DNA of 60,890 nucleotides from Petrachloros mirabilis ULC683 (GTDB lineage: Bacteria; Cyanobacteriota; Cyanobacteriia; Thermosynechococcales; Thermosynechococcaceae). The stretch spans positions 32,001 to 92,890 of the forward strand of contig NZ_WVIC01000013.1 in NCBI RefSeq assembly GCF_009939295.1. Reading direction: 5' to 3'. The notes under the pieces were generated by a model. The model saw only the letters and a program-made list of their open reading frames with translations, was not told the DNA's origin and searched no databases. Below, in pieces: positions 1-7,825 of this stretch; the first letter of the stretch is position 1, and every line of letters begins with the position of its first letter. A program made the position numbers and the translations under genes.

Positions 1-203
1 TGAATGTCATCGTTGTGGGAGGTGCGATCGCCTCTCAATACCAACTGCGCCACCTCGCCGCCCACCGCCTTGGCCCCCCACTGCGCTACAGCGGGTTGAC
101 TGGTCTGGGCGGACTCCTCATGGCCGCCATTGCCATCGCTTCCATCATCAAAACCGAAACCGGCTGGGGTTGGACCTGGCGCGGGCGTTCTCTGAAAGCC
201 TAA
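1..203 (+). CDS. C-terminal end of a membrane protein (partial, runs off the left edge)
   Basis: The frame is open from the first bases of the window and ends with TAA at 201-203, so only the last ~67 residues are present. They contain two hydrophobic stretches, one around VIVVGGAIAS and one around LGGLLMAAIAIASII. The protein ends in a basic tail with GWTWRGR. A tail of the type WRGR after membrane helices is common in integral-membrane family 2 glycosyltransferases, so that is the best guess, but the fragment is too short to prove it. The next gene starts 2 bases after the stop, so the two are probably co-transcribed. Confidence 0.45.
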   Translation, partial: NVIVVGGAIASQYQLRHLAAHRLGPPLRYSGLTGLGGLLMAAIAIASIIKTETGWGWTWRGRSLKA

Positions 204-205
204 AC

Positions 206-1066
206 ATGTCATCTCCTGCTCTCAAAACCCTCGATTTATCCCCTTACCCCGCCGCCTACCGGGAGGTGGGCAAAGGGCCAGTCCTGCTGTTTCTCCACGG
301 CTTTTTAGGCAGCAGTCACAACTGGCTGCCCCTAATCGCTCACCTACAACCCCACTACCACTGTATTGCCCTCGATCTACTGGGCTTTGGTGACTCCGCC
401 AAACCCGAGCTGCGCTACACCATTTGGCATCAAGTCGAGTTTCTGCACCAGGTCATTCAAGCCCTGAACCTCAAACAGTTCACCCTAGTCGGCCACTCCT
501 ACGGCGGCTGGACTGCCGCCGCCTATGCCATCGCTGGCTCAACACCCCGCCCAGCATTGGTTCCCCCCCATCTGCCCCCCATCACGCCATCCCCGCAGAA
601 ACTCGTACTTCTAGCACCCGCTGGCATTCGAGATGACACCTTTGTCGGACGCTACACCCACCTCAAACCCCTTCTCTGGGACACCACTTGGATCGATGCA
701 GCTCTGCGGCTGGTCACCCCCCTGGCTTCCCTCATCGGGAAAAGGCAAGTCTTTACAAAAATTCAACAGATTCGACAAACTCTCGTCGAGCAACCCGTGG
801 CCAAATCCTTTCTACGAGACCGTTTGCGCCCCGAGGATGCCACCGACACACTAGATATAGCGTTGCCCCAAATTACCTGTCCGACACTGATTATTGCCGG
901 TGCTCAAGACACCACCATCCCCCTTTGGCACGCTCAGGCTTACGCCCAGGGGATTTCAGGCGCTCAGCTCCAGATCCTACCAGAAGCAGGGCATGACCTC
1001 CCCAAGGCTTATCAAGAAAAGATTTCAGCCTTTATTAATTTTTTTGTAAACTTTGATGAACCCTGA
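206..1066 (+). CDS. alpha/beta hydrolase
   Basis: Cytoplasmic alpha/beta-hydrolase fold protein of 286 residues; substrate unknown. The oxyanion-hole motif HGFLGS is at ~31-36, the nucleophile elbow GHSYGG has Ser at ~98, a candidate acid lies in AGAQDTT, and the catalytic His is in AGHDLP near the C-terminus, so the triad looks complete. The family includes esterases, lipases and haloperoxidase-like enzymes, and the sequence does not say which. I chose the ATG at 206, just after the upstream stop; an in-frame start at 170 would add 12 residues overlapping the previous gene. The gene ends only a few bases before the DnaA-box cluster of the probable origin. Confidence 0.85.
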   Translation: MSSPALKTLDLSPYPAAYREVGKGPVLLFLHGFLGSSHNWLPLIAHLQPHYHCIALDLLGFGDSAKPELRYTIWHQVEFLHQVIQALNLKQFTLVGHSYGGWTAAAYAIAGSTPRPALVPPHLPPITPSPQKLVLLAPAGIRDDTFVGRYTHLKPLLWDTTWIDAALRLVTPLASLIGKRQVFTKIQQIRQTLVEQPVAKSFLRDRLRPEDATDTLDIALPQITCPTLIIAGAQDTTIPLWHAQAYAQGISGAQLQILPEAGHDLPKAYQEKISAFINFFVNFDEP

Positions 1067-1074
1067 TTTCAGCC

Positions 1075-1269
1075 TGTGGAAAACTCCCATTTTTCTGTGG
1101 AAAACCCTGTGGAAAGCTTGTGGATAACTCCAAAAAACTGTGGATAATTTTTTCGTTTTACACAGCCTGTGGAAAACTCGCCCACTTTTTCCACATTTTT
1201 TCCACAGGCTAAGATCGGGTTAAAGCCAGATAGAGAAAGGATTCTAAAACTTTTTCCACATTTTCCACA
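1075..1269. other. oriC: oriC: cluster of eleven DnaA boxes
   Basis: Eleven 9-mers matching the DnaA box consensus TTWTNCACA, or one base off it, are packed into 195 bp. Boxes reading on the minus strand are at 1075, 1096, 1108 (TGTGGAAAG, one mismatch), 1119 and 1139 (both TGTGGATAA) and 1168. Boxes reading on the plus strand are at 1156 (TTTTACACA), 1187, 1198, 1252 and 1261 (TTTTCCACA). The orientation therefore flips mid-cluster, with most minus-strand boxes to the left and plus-strand boxes to the right. The cluster sits directly upstream of dnaN, a known origin location in cyanobacteria. DnaA itself is not in the window. This is very probably the chromosomal replication origin. Confidence 0.9.
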
Positions 1270-1317
1270 GCCCCTACTATCTACTACTATTTATATATTT
1301 TTATAAGAGTAGTAGTA
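1270..1317. other. DnaA-trio repeats and AT-rich DNA unwinding element
   Basis: After the last DnaA box (1261-1269) come a short GC-rich spacer (GCCC), then CTACTAT (1274-1280) and CTACTACTAT (1281-1290). Read on the other strand these are repeated 3'-GAT-5' triplets. They are followed by an A/T-only tract (1289-1306). This box / GC / trio / AT-rich order is the basal unwinding system described for Bacillus subtilis oriC, where DnaA spreads from the box onto single-stranded trios. A mirrored set, AGTAGTAG (1308-1315), lies on the far side and gives a perfect 8-bp inverted repeat with 1281-1288. Confidence 0.8.
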
Positions 1318-1430
1318 AGAATCTTTTCTTTTGATGGGTTGCAAACTCACCGGTCGATTTTTTCGAGGGATTGGTGTAGGATGAGGCTCCGAAGGTTGAG
1401 AATGCAAGCAGACAAGGGTTTTGAGGCGGT

Positions 1431-2549
1431 ATGAAGTTGGTTTGTCGCCAAGATGAATTGAGTACAAAGCTCTCCTTGCTCAGTCGAGTTGTGCCCGCCA
1501 ATCCCACCCATCCTGTTTTAGCCAATGTTCTACTGGTTGCTGAGGGGCACAGCCTTGCACTTTCGGTCTTTGATTTGAATTTAGGGATGCAGGTCAGCAT
1601 TCCAGCCGAAATTGAAACCCCAGGTACATTGACACTTCCAGCCCGATTTTTGAATGAAATTGTCTCGCGGTTGCCCAATAGTGACATCACCCTTGAAGCA
1701 GAAGAGACATCGGTAACCCTGCACTGTGGCTCTGGACGCTACCAAATGCAGGGATTATCTGCGGATGAATTTCCTGAGTTACCCACCTTGTCTGATGTTG
1801 AGCCCCTTGCTCTAAGCGTAGAGTTGGTGCTTCAGGGATTGCAATCAACCCTATTTTCAGCCAGCACCGATGAGAGTAAACAAATTCTGACTGGGCTACA
1901 CCTCAAGGGTGCAGACACAGGCCTAGAGTTTGCTGCTACAGATGGTCATCGATTGGCCATTGCCCAGTTCCCCGAGTCTCAACTTGAAAACCCCCTCAGT
2001 GTGACCATTCCGGCTAAAGCACTCCGAGAACTAGAACGGATGTTGTCCCGCAGTCCTGCGGAAGTGGTTTGTCGATTTGATACCGCCCAAGTGGCTTTTG
2101 AAATGACTACAGAGCAAGGGCAAGAGCGGGTTTTGTGTCGCCTGCTCGAAGGTCAATATCCCAACTATGGTCAGTTGATGCCCAATACCTTTTCTCGCCA
2201 GATTACCCTGGATCGGCAGCAGTTTTTGAGCGGTGTAGAGCGAATTGCGGTTCTGTCTGCCCGTAAGAACAATATTATTCGCATGAAGATTGATCCGGAG
2301 CAGCAGCAACTTGACCTTTCTGCCGAAGCTCCCGAGTTTGGGAGCGGTGAAGAATCTCTCTGTGCCCAAATTTCTGGTGATCCACTAGAGATTGCCTTTA
2401 ACGTTAAGTACCTTAGCGAGGGGCTTAAGGCCATGGATAGCCAGGATATCCAGATTCAACTCAATGCTGAGACGACACCTGCCGTTCTGTCACCGTTATC
2501 AGGTCGCAAGAGTACATATTTGATTATGCCAATTCAAATTCGGGGCTAA
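1431..2549 (+). CDS. dnaN: DNA polymerase III beta sliding clamp
   Basis: Beta subunit of the replicase. It forms the ring-shaped clamp that tethers DNA polymerase III to DNA and serves as a docking platform for other replication and repair proteins. The 372-residue length and the start MKLVCRQDELSTKLSLLSRV are typical of bacterial DnaN. Three clamp domains of ~120 residues can be followed, and the end (TYLIMPIQIRG) carries the conserved C-terminal region that helps form the protein-binding cleft. It lies alone next to the DnaA-box cluster. The start is an ATG at 1431 in a poor ribosome-site context. CCCAAG (2569-2574) and CTTGGG (2590-2595) downstream could form a weak terminator stem. Confidence 0.97.
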   Translation: MKLVCRQDELSTKLSLLSRVVPANPTHPVLANVLLVAEGHSLALSVFDLNLGMQVSIPAEIETPGTLTLPARFLNEIVSRLPNSDITLEAEETSVTLHCGSGRYQMQGLSADEFPELPTLSDVEPLALSVELVLQGLQSTLFSASTDESKQILTGLHLKGADTGLEFAATDGHRLAIAQFPESQLENPLSVTIPAKALRELERMLSRSPAEVVCRFDTAQVAFEMTTEQGQERVLCRLLEGQYPNYGQLMPNTFSRQITLDRQQFLSGVERIAVLSARKNNIIRMKIDPEQQQLDLSAEAPEFGSGEESLCAQISGDPLEIAFNVKYLSEGLKAMDSQDIQIQLNAETTPAVLSPLSGRKSTYLIMPIQIRG

Positions 2550-2658
2550 ATTAATCTCCTCAAAACCGCCCAAGATTTCAGTGTGCTAGCTTGGGTCGGC
2601 CTTGAGGCGTTGTGTGAGTTGCACCTGTCATGCTTCAGGTTGTAACTGTTTTATGCTG

Positions 2659-2681
2659 GTTTTCCACAGCCTGTGGAAAAC
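2659..2681. other. palindromic pair of DnaA boxes downstream of dnaN
   Basis: A perfect inverted repeat: GTTTTCCACAG (2659-2669), one central C, CTGTGGAAAAC (2671-2681). Each arm is an exact DnaA box in opposite orientation. It lies between the convergent ends of dnaN and the FKBP gene. It could be an outlying DnaA-binding site of the origin, or it could fold as an 11-bp RNA hairpin and end transcription from either side. There is no long U tract, which argues somewhat for the DnaA role. Confidence 0.65.
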
Positions 2682-2682
2682 T

Positions 2683-3204
2683 TTACTGAAGCAACAGTAA
2701 CTCAACATCAAACTTGAGGGTGGAATTGGGGGGAATGACACCCGGAACTCCACGGGAACCATAGGCCAAATCTGGAGGAATAATCAATTCTCGTTGGCCA
2801 CCGACTTGCATGGTGCTGACGCCTTCGTCCCAACCCTTGATCACCCGGCCTGCTCCTACTGGAAAGGTGAAGGGTTCGCCGCGATCGCGAGAGCTGTCAA
2901 ATTTTTTTCCATTCATCAAAGTGCCGGTGTAATGAACCGAAGCGAGCTGTCCCTTGCTAGGGGATTCACCCGTGCCCACTTTAATGTCTCGATATTGAAG
3001 ACCCGAAGGGGTTGTGATGTAATCTGTGTCAGCAGTCATTGCAATTTGAGAGCTTATATCTATAGGGTTTTCAGCCGCCACCGCTGGCATCGGAGTTTCA
3101 GCGGAATCTGCAAGAACCTCAGCCGGTTTAGCCAAGACTTGTGAGATCACCAGTACTAAAACACAGAGGATGACAACGGCTGCACTCATTAAAATGCCGC
3201 GCAA
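2683..3204 (-). CDS. FKBP-type peptidyl-prolyl cis-trans isomerase, membrane-anchored
   Basis: Protein-folding enzyme of 173 residues that isomerises prolyl bonds. A hydrophobic segment at residues ~7-25 acts as a signal anchor. A low-complexity linker follows, then a single FKBP domain from ~65 to the end, with [22 protein letters not shown] and [17 protein letters not shown]. It probably works on the periplasmic or lumenal side. The start is a TTG at 3204, chosen because an AGGAGA site lies 7 bases upstream. The next in-frame ATG (3189) would put that site too far away, and the ATG at 3209 is in another frame and closes at once. Confidence 0.9.
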   Translation of the reverse strand: MRGILMSAAVVILCVLVLVISQVLAKPAEVLADSAETPMPAVAAENPIDISSQIAMTADTDYITTPSGLQYRDIKVGTGESPSKGQLASVHYTGTLMNGKKFDSSRDRGEPFTFPVGAGRVIKGWDEGVSTMQVGGQRELIIPPDLAYGSRGVPGVIPPNSTLKFDVELLLLQ

Positions 3205-3232
3205 AACATTTTCTCCTAAATGGGGTTGGGGT

Positions 3233-3389
3233 TAAGAGGCTGTCCTTAAAGTCTTCCCATGCTTTACATTTGCCCCCCAACCCCCCACTCTGGAGGGCTT
3301 TGATCACTCTTAAGTCCCCCAGAATGGGGGATTTAGGGGGCAGGTGCAAGGCGTTAGAAACTCTTCAAACCGCCTTTAAAGGCTCTTAG
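3233..3389. repeat. MITE-like repeat family R2, copy A
   Basis: Non-coding repeat of ~155 bp upstream of the FKBP gene. Its interior has G/C-run palindromes (GTCCCCCAGAATGGGGGATT and similar) and the ends form an imperfect inverted repeat (AAGAGGCTGTCCTTAAAG at the left, CCTTTAAAGGCTCTTA at the right). A second copy lies in opposite orientation at 40218-40375; the two share long exact blocks such as TTTGATCACTCTTAAG and GCAAGGCGTTAGAAAC. No coding capacity is seen. I recognise no RNA gene in the rest of the 3205-3519 gap. Confidence 0.7.
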
Positions 3390-3519
3390 GTGCTAGAACT
3401 AAGCCACTTTCATTGTATCAGGGGGACGATTGCCCTCGGAGGGTGTGCTCCCTGCCGCACCAAGAAGATAAGAACAGACTGAAGCCAAGATGGTATAGTT
3501 CAAGCTAGGCTTTCGTGAG

Positions 3520-4254
3520 ATGCATCCTTGGCTAAAGTCAGTGATTTTACGTAAATTTCGCAGATTTGAGTCTCCTCGTCTGCACCAACCCCATTCATCA
3601 TTGCGTTTGACTTTAACCTTAATGGGGTTAATGGCGATCATTGGAGTGCTTAGTGGAGCTGGTGGCTACATTTTTGGGCGGGAATCCTTAAAAGGGGTCA
3701 CTCAGCCCTTGTTGAATCCTTTTTTAAACAGCTCACAGGATCCAGACCAGGCTCCACGCCAAGGATCTGACTTTTTGAACGAAGGTGAGATTATCGCTCG
3801 CATTCGAGCTCAAACCAGCGGCGTTGAGCAGCAAAATACCGACTCTACGCCCTCTAAGTCACCCTCATCTAACAACAGCAGCGAAGCCAAGTCCACAGAG
3901 CCTACTACAGTGACCTTGCCCACCACGGTTGAAGATCAAGGCATCCGCCTAGAAATTCGTTCAGTAACGCAAAACCAATCTGATTTAACACTTAACGTGG
4001 CGCTTCAAAACACCAGCGAAAACCCGACTCAGTTTCTCTATTCTTTTATCGATGTCGTTGATGATCAAGGTCGTGACCTCCCGACGGAAACCTTGGGGTT
4101 ACCCGCTGAGCTAGCACCTAAAAGTGATGTGTACATCGGCACGATTAAGGTAGAGGCACTGGGCTCAGGTGTGAAGTCTTTGTCTTTAACCCTGGCTGAC
4201 TATCCCCAACAGTCTGTCAAGCTCGAGGTTGCCGATATTCCGGTTAAAGAGTAG
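3520..4254 (+). CDS. membrane-anchored hypothetical protein, DUF4352-like fold
   Basis: 244 residues, function unknown. A basic N-terminus (to ~25) is followed by one transmembrane helix at ~27-48 (LTLMGLMAIIGVLSGAGGYIFG), a Ser/Thr/Asn-rich linker (~85-127), and a beta-rich C-terminal domain of ~110 residues. That domain contains the pattern LNVALQNTSENPTQFLYSF...VDDQGR, which resembles the immunoglobulin-like DUF4352 domain of surface proteins. The soluble part should face the periplasm. The gene starts 72 bases before the DUF21/CBS membrane protein and may share its transcript. Confidence 0.7.
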   Translation: MHPWLKSVILRKFRRFESPRLHQPHSSLRLTLTLMGLMAIIGVLSGAGGYIFGRESLKGVTQPLLNPFLNSSQDPDQAPRQGSDFLNEGEIIARIRAQTSGVEQQNTDSTPSKSPSSNNSSEAKSTEPTTVTLPTTVEDQGIRLEIRSVTQNQSDLTLNVALQNTSENPTQFLYSFIDVVDDQGRDLPTETLGLPAELAPKSDVYIGTIKVEALGSGVKSLSLTLADYPQQSVKLEVADIPVKE

Positions 4255-4326
4255 CCTTGTCAATTTCCTGCTAACAGTTGTATTTGTCTTGATAGGCTTT
4301 TCCGACCTCAGCTTGAGGTTCTACAG

Positions 4327-5784
4327 ATGATCCCCTTTGCTGCCTTTGTGTTAGCTCAGATCTCCGGTTCCTCCCTTGGGGACGGGGGGTTAGATCCCGC
4401 TGAGGCTGTCTCTCGGGTGCTGGCGATTATGGCGCTGATTGCGATCAATGCTTTTTTTGTCACGGCTGAGTTTTCGATTGTGGCGGTGCGGCGATCGCGC
4501 ATCAATCAGCTTGCAGAAGAAGGAGACGATCCGGCCAAAGCGGTGCAAGGGCTACAGCGAGAAATTGATCGTCTTTTGTCCACCACCCAGCTCGGAATTA
4601 CCCTATCGAGTTTAGCTCTGGGATGGATTGGGGAAAAGACCATGGCCACCTTGGTTGCATTTTGGTTGCGACAATTGCCTCTGTCAAACACGGCGGCGCG
4701 GTGGATGGCTCATTCCCTGTCTGTTCCCATCGCATTTTTGGCCATCGCTTATCTGCAAATTGTGCTGGGCGAGCTATGTCCTAAGTCTCTGGCGCTAATT
4801 TATTCTGAAGAACTGTCCCGGTTGCTAGGGCCACCGAGTCTTGCCATCGCCCGCTTTTTTAAACCCTTAATCTGGATCTTGAATCAATCTACCCGATGGC
4901 TGCTGCGCTTAGTGGGTATTCGCTATAGCGATCAAAGTTGGTCAAATCGGGTGACTTCAGAAGAGCTGCAACTGATTATTAGCACAGCCACTGAGTCTAG
5001 TGGCTTACAGGCTGATGAACGAGAATTGCTCACTAATGTCTTTGAGTTTGGAGATGTCTTGGTTGAGGAGGTGATGGTGCCCCGTACCCAGATTAATGCC
5101 ATTGACAGCACAGCCACCTTTCAAGCATTTCTGGAAGAAATTAGCCAGTCTAACCACAATTACTATCCGGTCATTGGTGAGTCGCTAGATGATATTCGCG
5201 GCATCTTGCACTTCAAAGATCTATCTGCTTCCTTGGCCAAAGGCAAGCTGAAACCTAACACCCCGATCAAAGAATGGGTGCAAGCGGCCTGGTTTGTCAC
5301 TGAAGGCACCCCCATTCGGGAAGTGCTGCACCTCATGAAAAAGTACAAGCTCGGCATTGTTATGGTGCGAGAAGAGGAGGTAAATGGCACCGCTGGCTTG
5401 GTTACCCCTCAAGATCTCATTAGTGAAATTATTGGCACTTTTGATGAGCCTGGGAATCATCATCAAGATGCCGAAATTCAGGAGCTTGATAATCACACGT
5501 TCCTGATTCAGGCTCAAACAGACTTGGAAACTGTGAACGACCAGCTTGCCCTCGATCTTCCAGCAACGGACGAATACCAAACCTTGGGCGGTTTTTTAAT
5601 TTACCAGATGCAAAAAATTCCCGATGTCGGTGAAAGCCATCGGGAAGGCGCTCTGGAGTTAACGGTGATGTCTACTGATGGCCCCCGGCTGGTGAAAATT
5701 CAATTGCAAATCCTCGCAGATACGGAAGGGGTGAACGAGAATATAGAAGACGGTGCTGTATTGGGAGATCCCCATGACCGCTAA
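4327..5784 (+). CDS. hemolysin-family (CNNM/CorB-type) membrane protein, DUF21-CBS-CorC
   Basis: 485 residues. The N-terminal DUF21 membrane domain (~30-220) has the typical NAFFVTAEFSIVAVRRSRI helix start and the QLGITLSSLALGWIGE segment. It is followed by two CBS modules (~225-365) and a C-terminal CorC_HlyC transporter-associated domain (~390-475, with LPATDEYQTLGGFLI). Members of this family are linked to Mg2+ or other divalent-metal transport; the older name 'hemolysin' is misleading. All domains are present and the length is usual. The next gene overlaps its end by 11 bases, suggesting translational coupling. Confidence 0.9.
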   Translation: MIPFAAFVLAQISGSSLGDGGLDPAEAVSRVLAIMALIAINAFFVTAEFSIVAVRRSRINQLAEEGDDPAKAVQGLQREIDRLLSTTQLGITLSSLALGWIGEKTMATLVAFWLRQLPLSNTAARWMAHSLSVPIAFLAIAYLQIVLGELCPKSLALIYSEELSRLLGPPSLAIARFFKPLIWILNQSTRWLLRLVGIRYSDQSWSNRVTSEELQLIISTATESSGLQADERELLTNVFEFGDVLVEEVMVPRTQINAIDSTATFQAFLEEISQSNHNYYPVIGESLDDIRGILHFKDLSASLAKGKLKPNTPIKEWVQAAWFVTEGTPIREVLHLMKKYKLGIVMVREEEVNGTAGLVTPQDLISEIIGTFDEPGNHHQDAEIQELDNHTFLIQAQTDLETVNDQLALDLPATDEYQTLGGFLIYQMQKIPDVGESHREGALELTVMSTDGPRLVKIQLQILADTEGVNENIEDGAVLGDPHDR

Positions 5785-6100
5785 CCTCAGTAACGAAGAT
5801 TTTCAAACCCAGGTTTTAAGCCAGTTGGGTCAGATCAATTCCCGATTAGATCGGTTGGAGACTGATTTTGAGCGCCTAGACGATCGGGTCAGCCGTTTGG
5901 ACGATCGAGTCAGCCGCTTGGACGATCGGGTCGAACGCCTAGATTATAAATTTGAAACCTATGAGAAGGCTTCCGACAAAGTGATTCGCATGGCTACAAC
6001 CATCATCATTGCGGCGGCTACGGTGGCGGTATTGCCCTCAGCCTTGCAGTCTCTAGAGCCAGTTTTTCAGGCTCTTTTTTCTCCGTTGGCAGGGGGTTAG
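5774..6100 (+). CDS. small coiled-coil protein with C-terminal membrane helix
   Basis: 108 residues, function unknown. Residues ~15-58 form an ideal heptad coiled coil in which the 7-residue unit RLDDRVS is repeated. At DNA level this is a tandem 21-bp repeat at ~5877-5940, with units differing by one or two bases. A hydrophobic segment (~77-95, TTIIIAAATVAVLPSAL) near the C-terminus suggests a tail anchor. I chose the ATG at 5774, preceded by a GGGAGA site; this start overlaps the transporter gene's end by 11 bases. Proteins of this shape often oligomerise through the coil; any partner is unknown. Confidence 0.75.
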   Translation: MTANLSNEDFQTQVLSQLGQINSRLDRLETDFERLDDRVSRLDDRVSRLDDRVERLDYKFETYEKASDKVIRMATTIIIAAATVAVLPSALQSLEPVFQALFSPLAGG

Positions 6101-6132
6101 GTTTGCTCCGGCTTCGCTTCAGCGAATTCAGG

Positions 6133-7581
6133 CTACCTGTCAGTACTTAGCACTGCTGTTGCTGCGCGCTTAAAGGCTTCGTCTAGCACCTCAGAGAGGG
6201 TGGGATGGGTATGCACCAAATGAGCCAGAGATTGTACTGAATTGCCCTGAGCCATGGCATTAGAGACTTCATGAATCAGATCCGCTGCGTGTAACCCAAT
6301 CAGGTGTCCGCCCAAGATTTCCCCCGTGTCTTCTCGATAGATGAGCTTGGCAAGCCCATCGCTTTCGGTTTCGGCGAGGGCTTTGGAGTTAGCTTTGAAG
6401 TAAGAGCGTACCGCGTTGATTTTGAAGCCTTCTTCCTTAGCTAGCGCCTTGGCCTGGGGTTCTGTAAGCCCTACAAAACTAATTTCGGGGTGGGTAAAGG
6501 CCGCAGCAGGAATGCTGCGATAGTCAGCAGTGCGCGGACGACCACACATGTTTTCTACGGCGACAATGCCCTGGGCGGAGGCAGCGTGAGCCAGCATCAT
6601 TTTGCCGGTGGCATCACCAATGGCGTAGAGGTGGGGCACGGGTTCACCCTGGCTCAACACTTCTAGGCGGTCATTAACCGGAATAAAGCCACGCTTATCG
6701 GTTTCGACACTCATCGATTCCAAGCCCAGATTTTCAGTGGCGGGAATGCGACCTGTGGCGACCAGGCAGGCATCAACTTCTAATACCTCCACCACTTCTT
6801 TGGTTTTGGTATCAGCCAGTTCAATCACTACGGGGGAACCCGGAATCACACGCTTGGCGAGGCGGCTTGCATAGGTTTCAATGTCGCGGGGTTCAATCAA
6901 AAGGCGCTGGGCAATTTTGGCAATATCGGGGTCAAAGGTGGGCATTAATTGGTCTAGGGCTTCGATAATGGTGACTTCGCTGCCTAGGGCGGTGTACACA
7001 TCTGAAAACTCTAGGCCAATATAGCCGCTGCCAATAATGGCTACCCAATTTGGCAGCCAAGACAGTTTGATGGCGTCATCGCTGGTGAAGACTGTCTGAC
7101 CATCGACTTCAATGCCGGGGGGCACCCAAGGCACAGAGCCACTGGCGACGATCACGTCCCGCGCTGTAATGACCTGAGTGCCAGTCTTAGACTGGACTTC
7201 GACCTTTTGGGAACCAGCGACTTTGCCCCAGCCTTGAATCATATCGACGTTGAGGCGCTTGAGGCTATTGGTGAGGTTACCACGAATTTTGCTGACCAGA
7301 TCGTCGGCGTGGGCTGCGATCGCACCCCGGTCAAAGGCCACCTGACCCAGTTGAATTCCCAGCGCCTTGAGGTGATGTTCGTTGCGCAGTTCTCGAACCC
7401 GACCCGAAGCTGCCAAGAGTGCCTTAGAAGGAATACAGCCTCGGTTGACGCAAGTGCCGCCCATGTCTGCTGCTTCTACAATGGCAGTTTTGAGACCACA
7501 GTCTACCCCATGGAGGGCGGCACCATGCCCACCAACCCCCGCCCCAATAATCACCAAATCATAGTCAAACTGTTGCGTCAC
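6133..7581 (-). CDS. lpdA: dihydrolipoyl dehydrogenase
   Basis: E3 component of pyruvate and related 2-oxoacid dehydrogenase complexes and of the glycine cleavage system. It reoxidises dihydrolipoamide, passing electrons through FAD to NAD+. Length is 482 residues. The FAD-binding [10 protein letters not shown] is at the N-terminus and the redox disulfide is in [13 protein letters not shown] (Cys44, Cys49). The NAD-binding GSGYIGLEF is mid-protein, and the C-terminal interface has the catalytic His in HTHPTLSEV. It matches the cyanobacterial LpdA subtype. The gene stands alone, convergent with the coiled-coil gene and divergent from the PP2C gene. Confidence 0.95.
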   Translation of the reverse strand: MTQQFDYDLVIIGAGVGGHGAALHGVDCGLKTAIVEAADMGGTCVNRGCIPSKALLAASGRVRELRNEHHLKALGIQLGQVAFDRGAIAAHADDLVSKIRGNLTNSLKRLNVDMIQGWGKVAGSQKVEVQSKTGTQVITARDVIVASGSVPWVPPGIEVDGQTVFTSDDAIKLSWLPNWVAIIGSGYIGLEFSDVYTALGSEVTIIEALDQLMPTFDPDIAKIAQRLLIEPRDIETYASRLAKRVIPGSPVVIELADTKTKEVVEVLEVDACLVATGRIPATENLGLESMSVETDKRGFIPVNDRLEVLSQGEPVPHLYAIGDATGKMMLAHAASAQGIVAVENMCGRPRTADYRSIPAAAFTHPEISFVGLTEPQAKALAKEEGFKINAVRSYFKANSKALAETESDGLAKLIYREDTGEILGGHLIGLHAADLIHEVSNAMAQGNSVQSLAHLVHTHPTLSEVLDEAFKRAATAVLSTDR

Positions 7582-7825
7582 GTTATTCTCCTGTCAGCCC
7601 ACCTAAATGCTTAGAACTCCATTGTTGACTGGAGACCTCAATTAAGCAAGCGAGGGGGCAATGAAGCGAGACTCGGGTAATCTCCCTGGGCAATTGCTGA
7701 AACTCCCTGGAACAGAACGGGTAAACTAGCAGAAGTTAAACTTTAAAATGTGCTCTAAGAACAGGACTAAAATCTCTGCTGTTGACTGCCCCTGGTCTTC
7801 AATTCTGGTTAGACCGTAAAACTGC

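Noticed and set aside
3399-3515. Possible structured RNA (SRP-like or tRNA-like) upstream of the gene at 3520
   Set aside because: There are G/C-rich stems, but I found no conserved SRP loop, no T-arm sequence and no tRNA cloverleaf.
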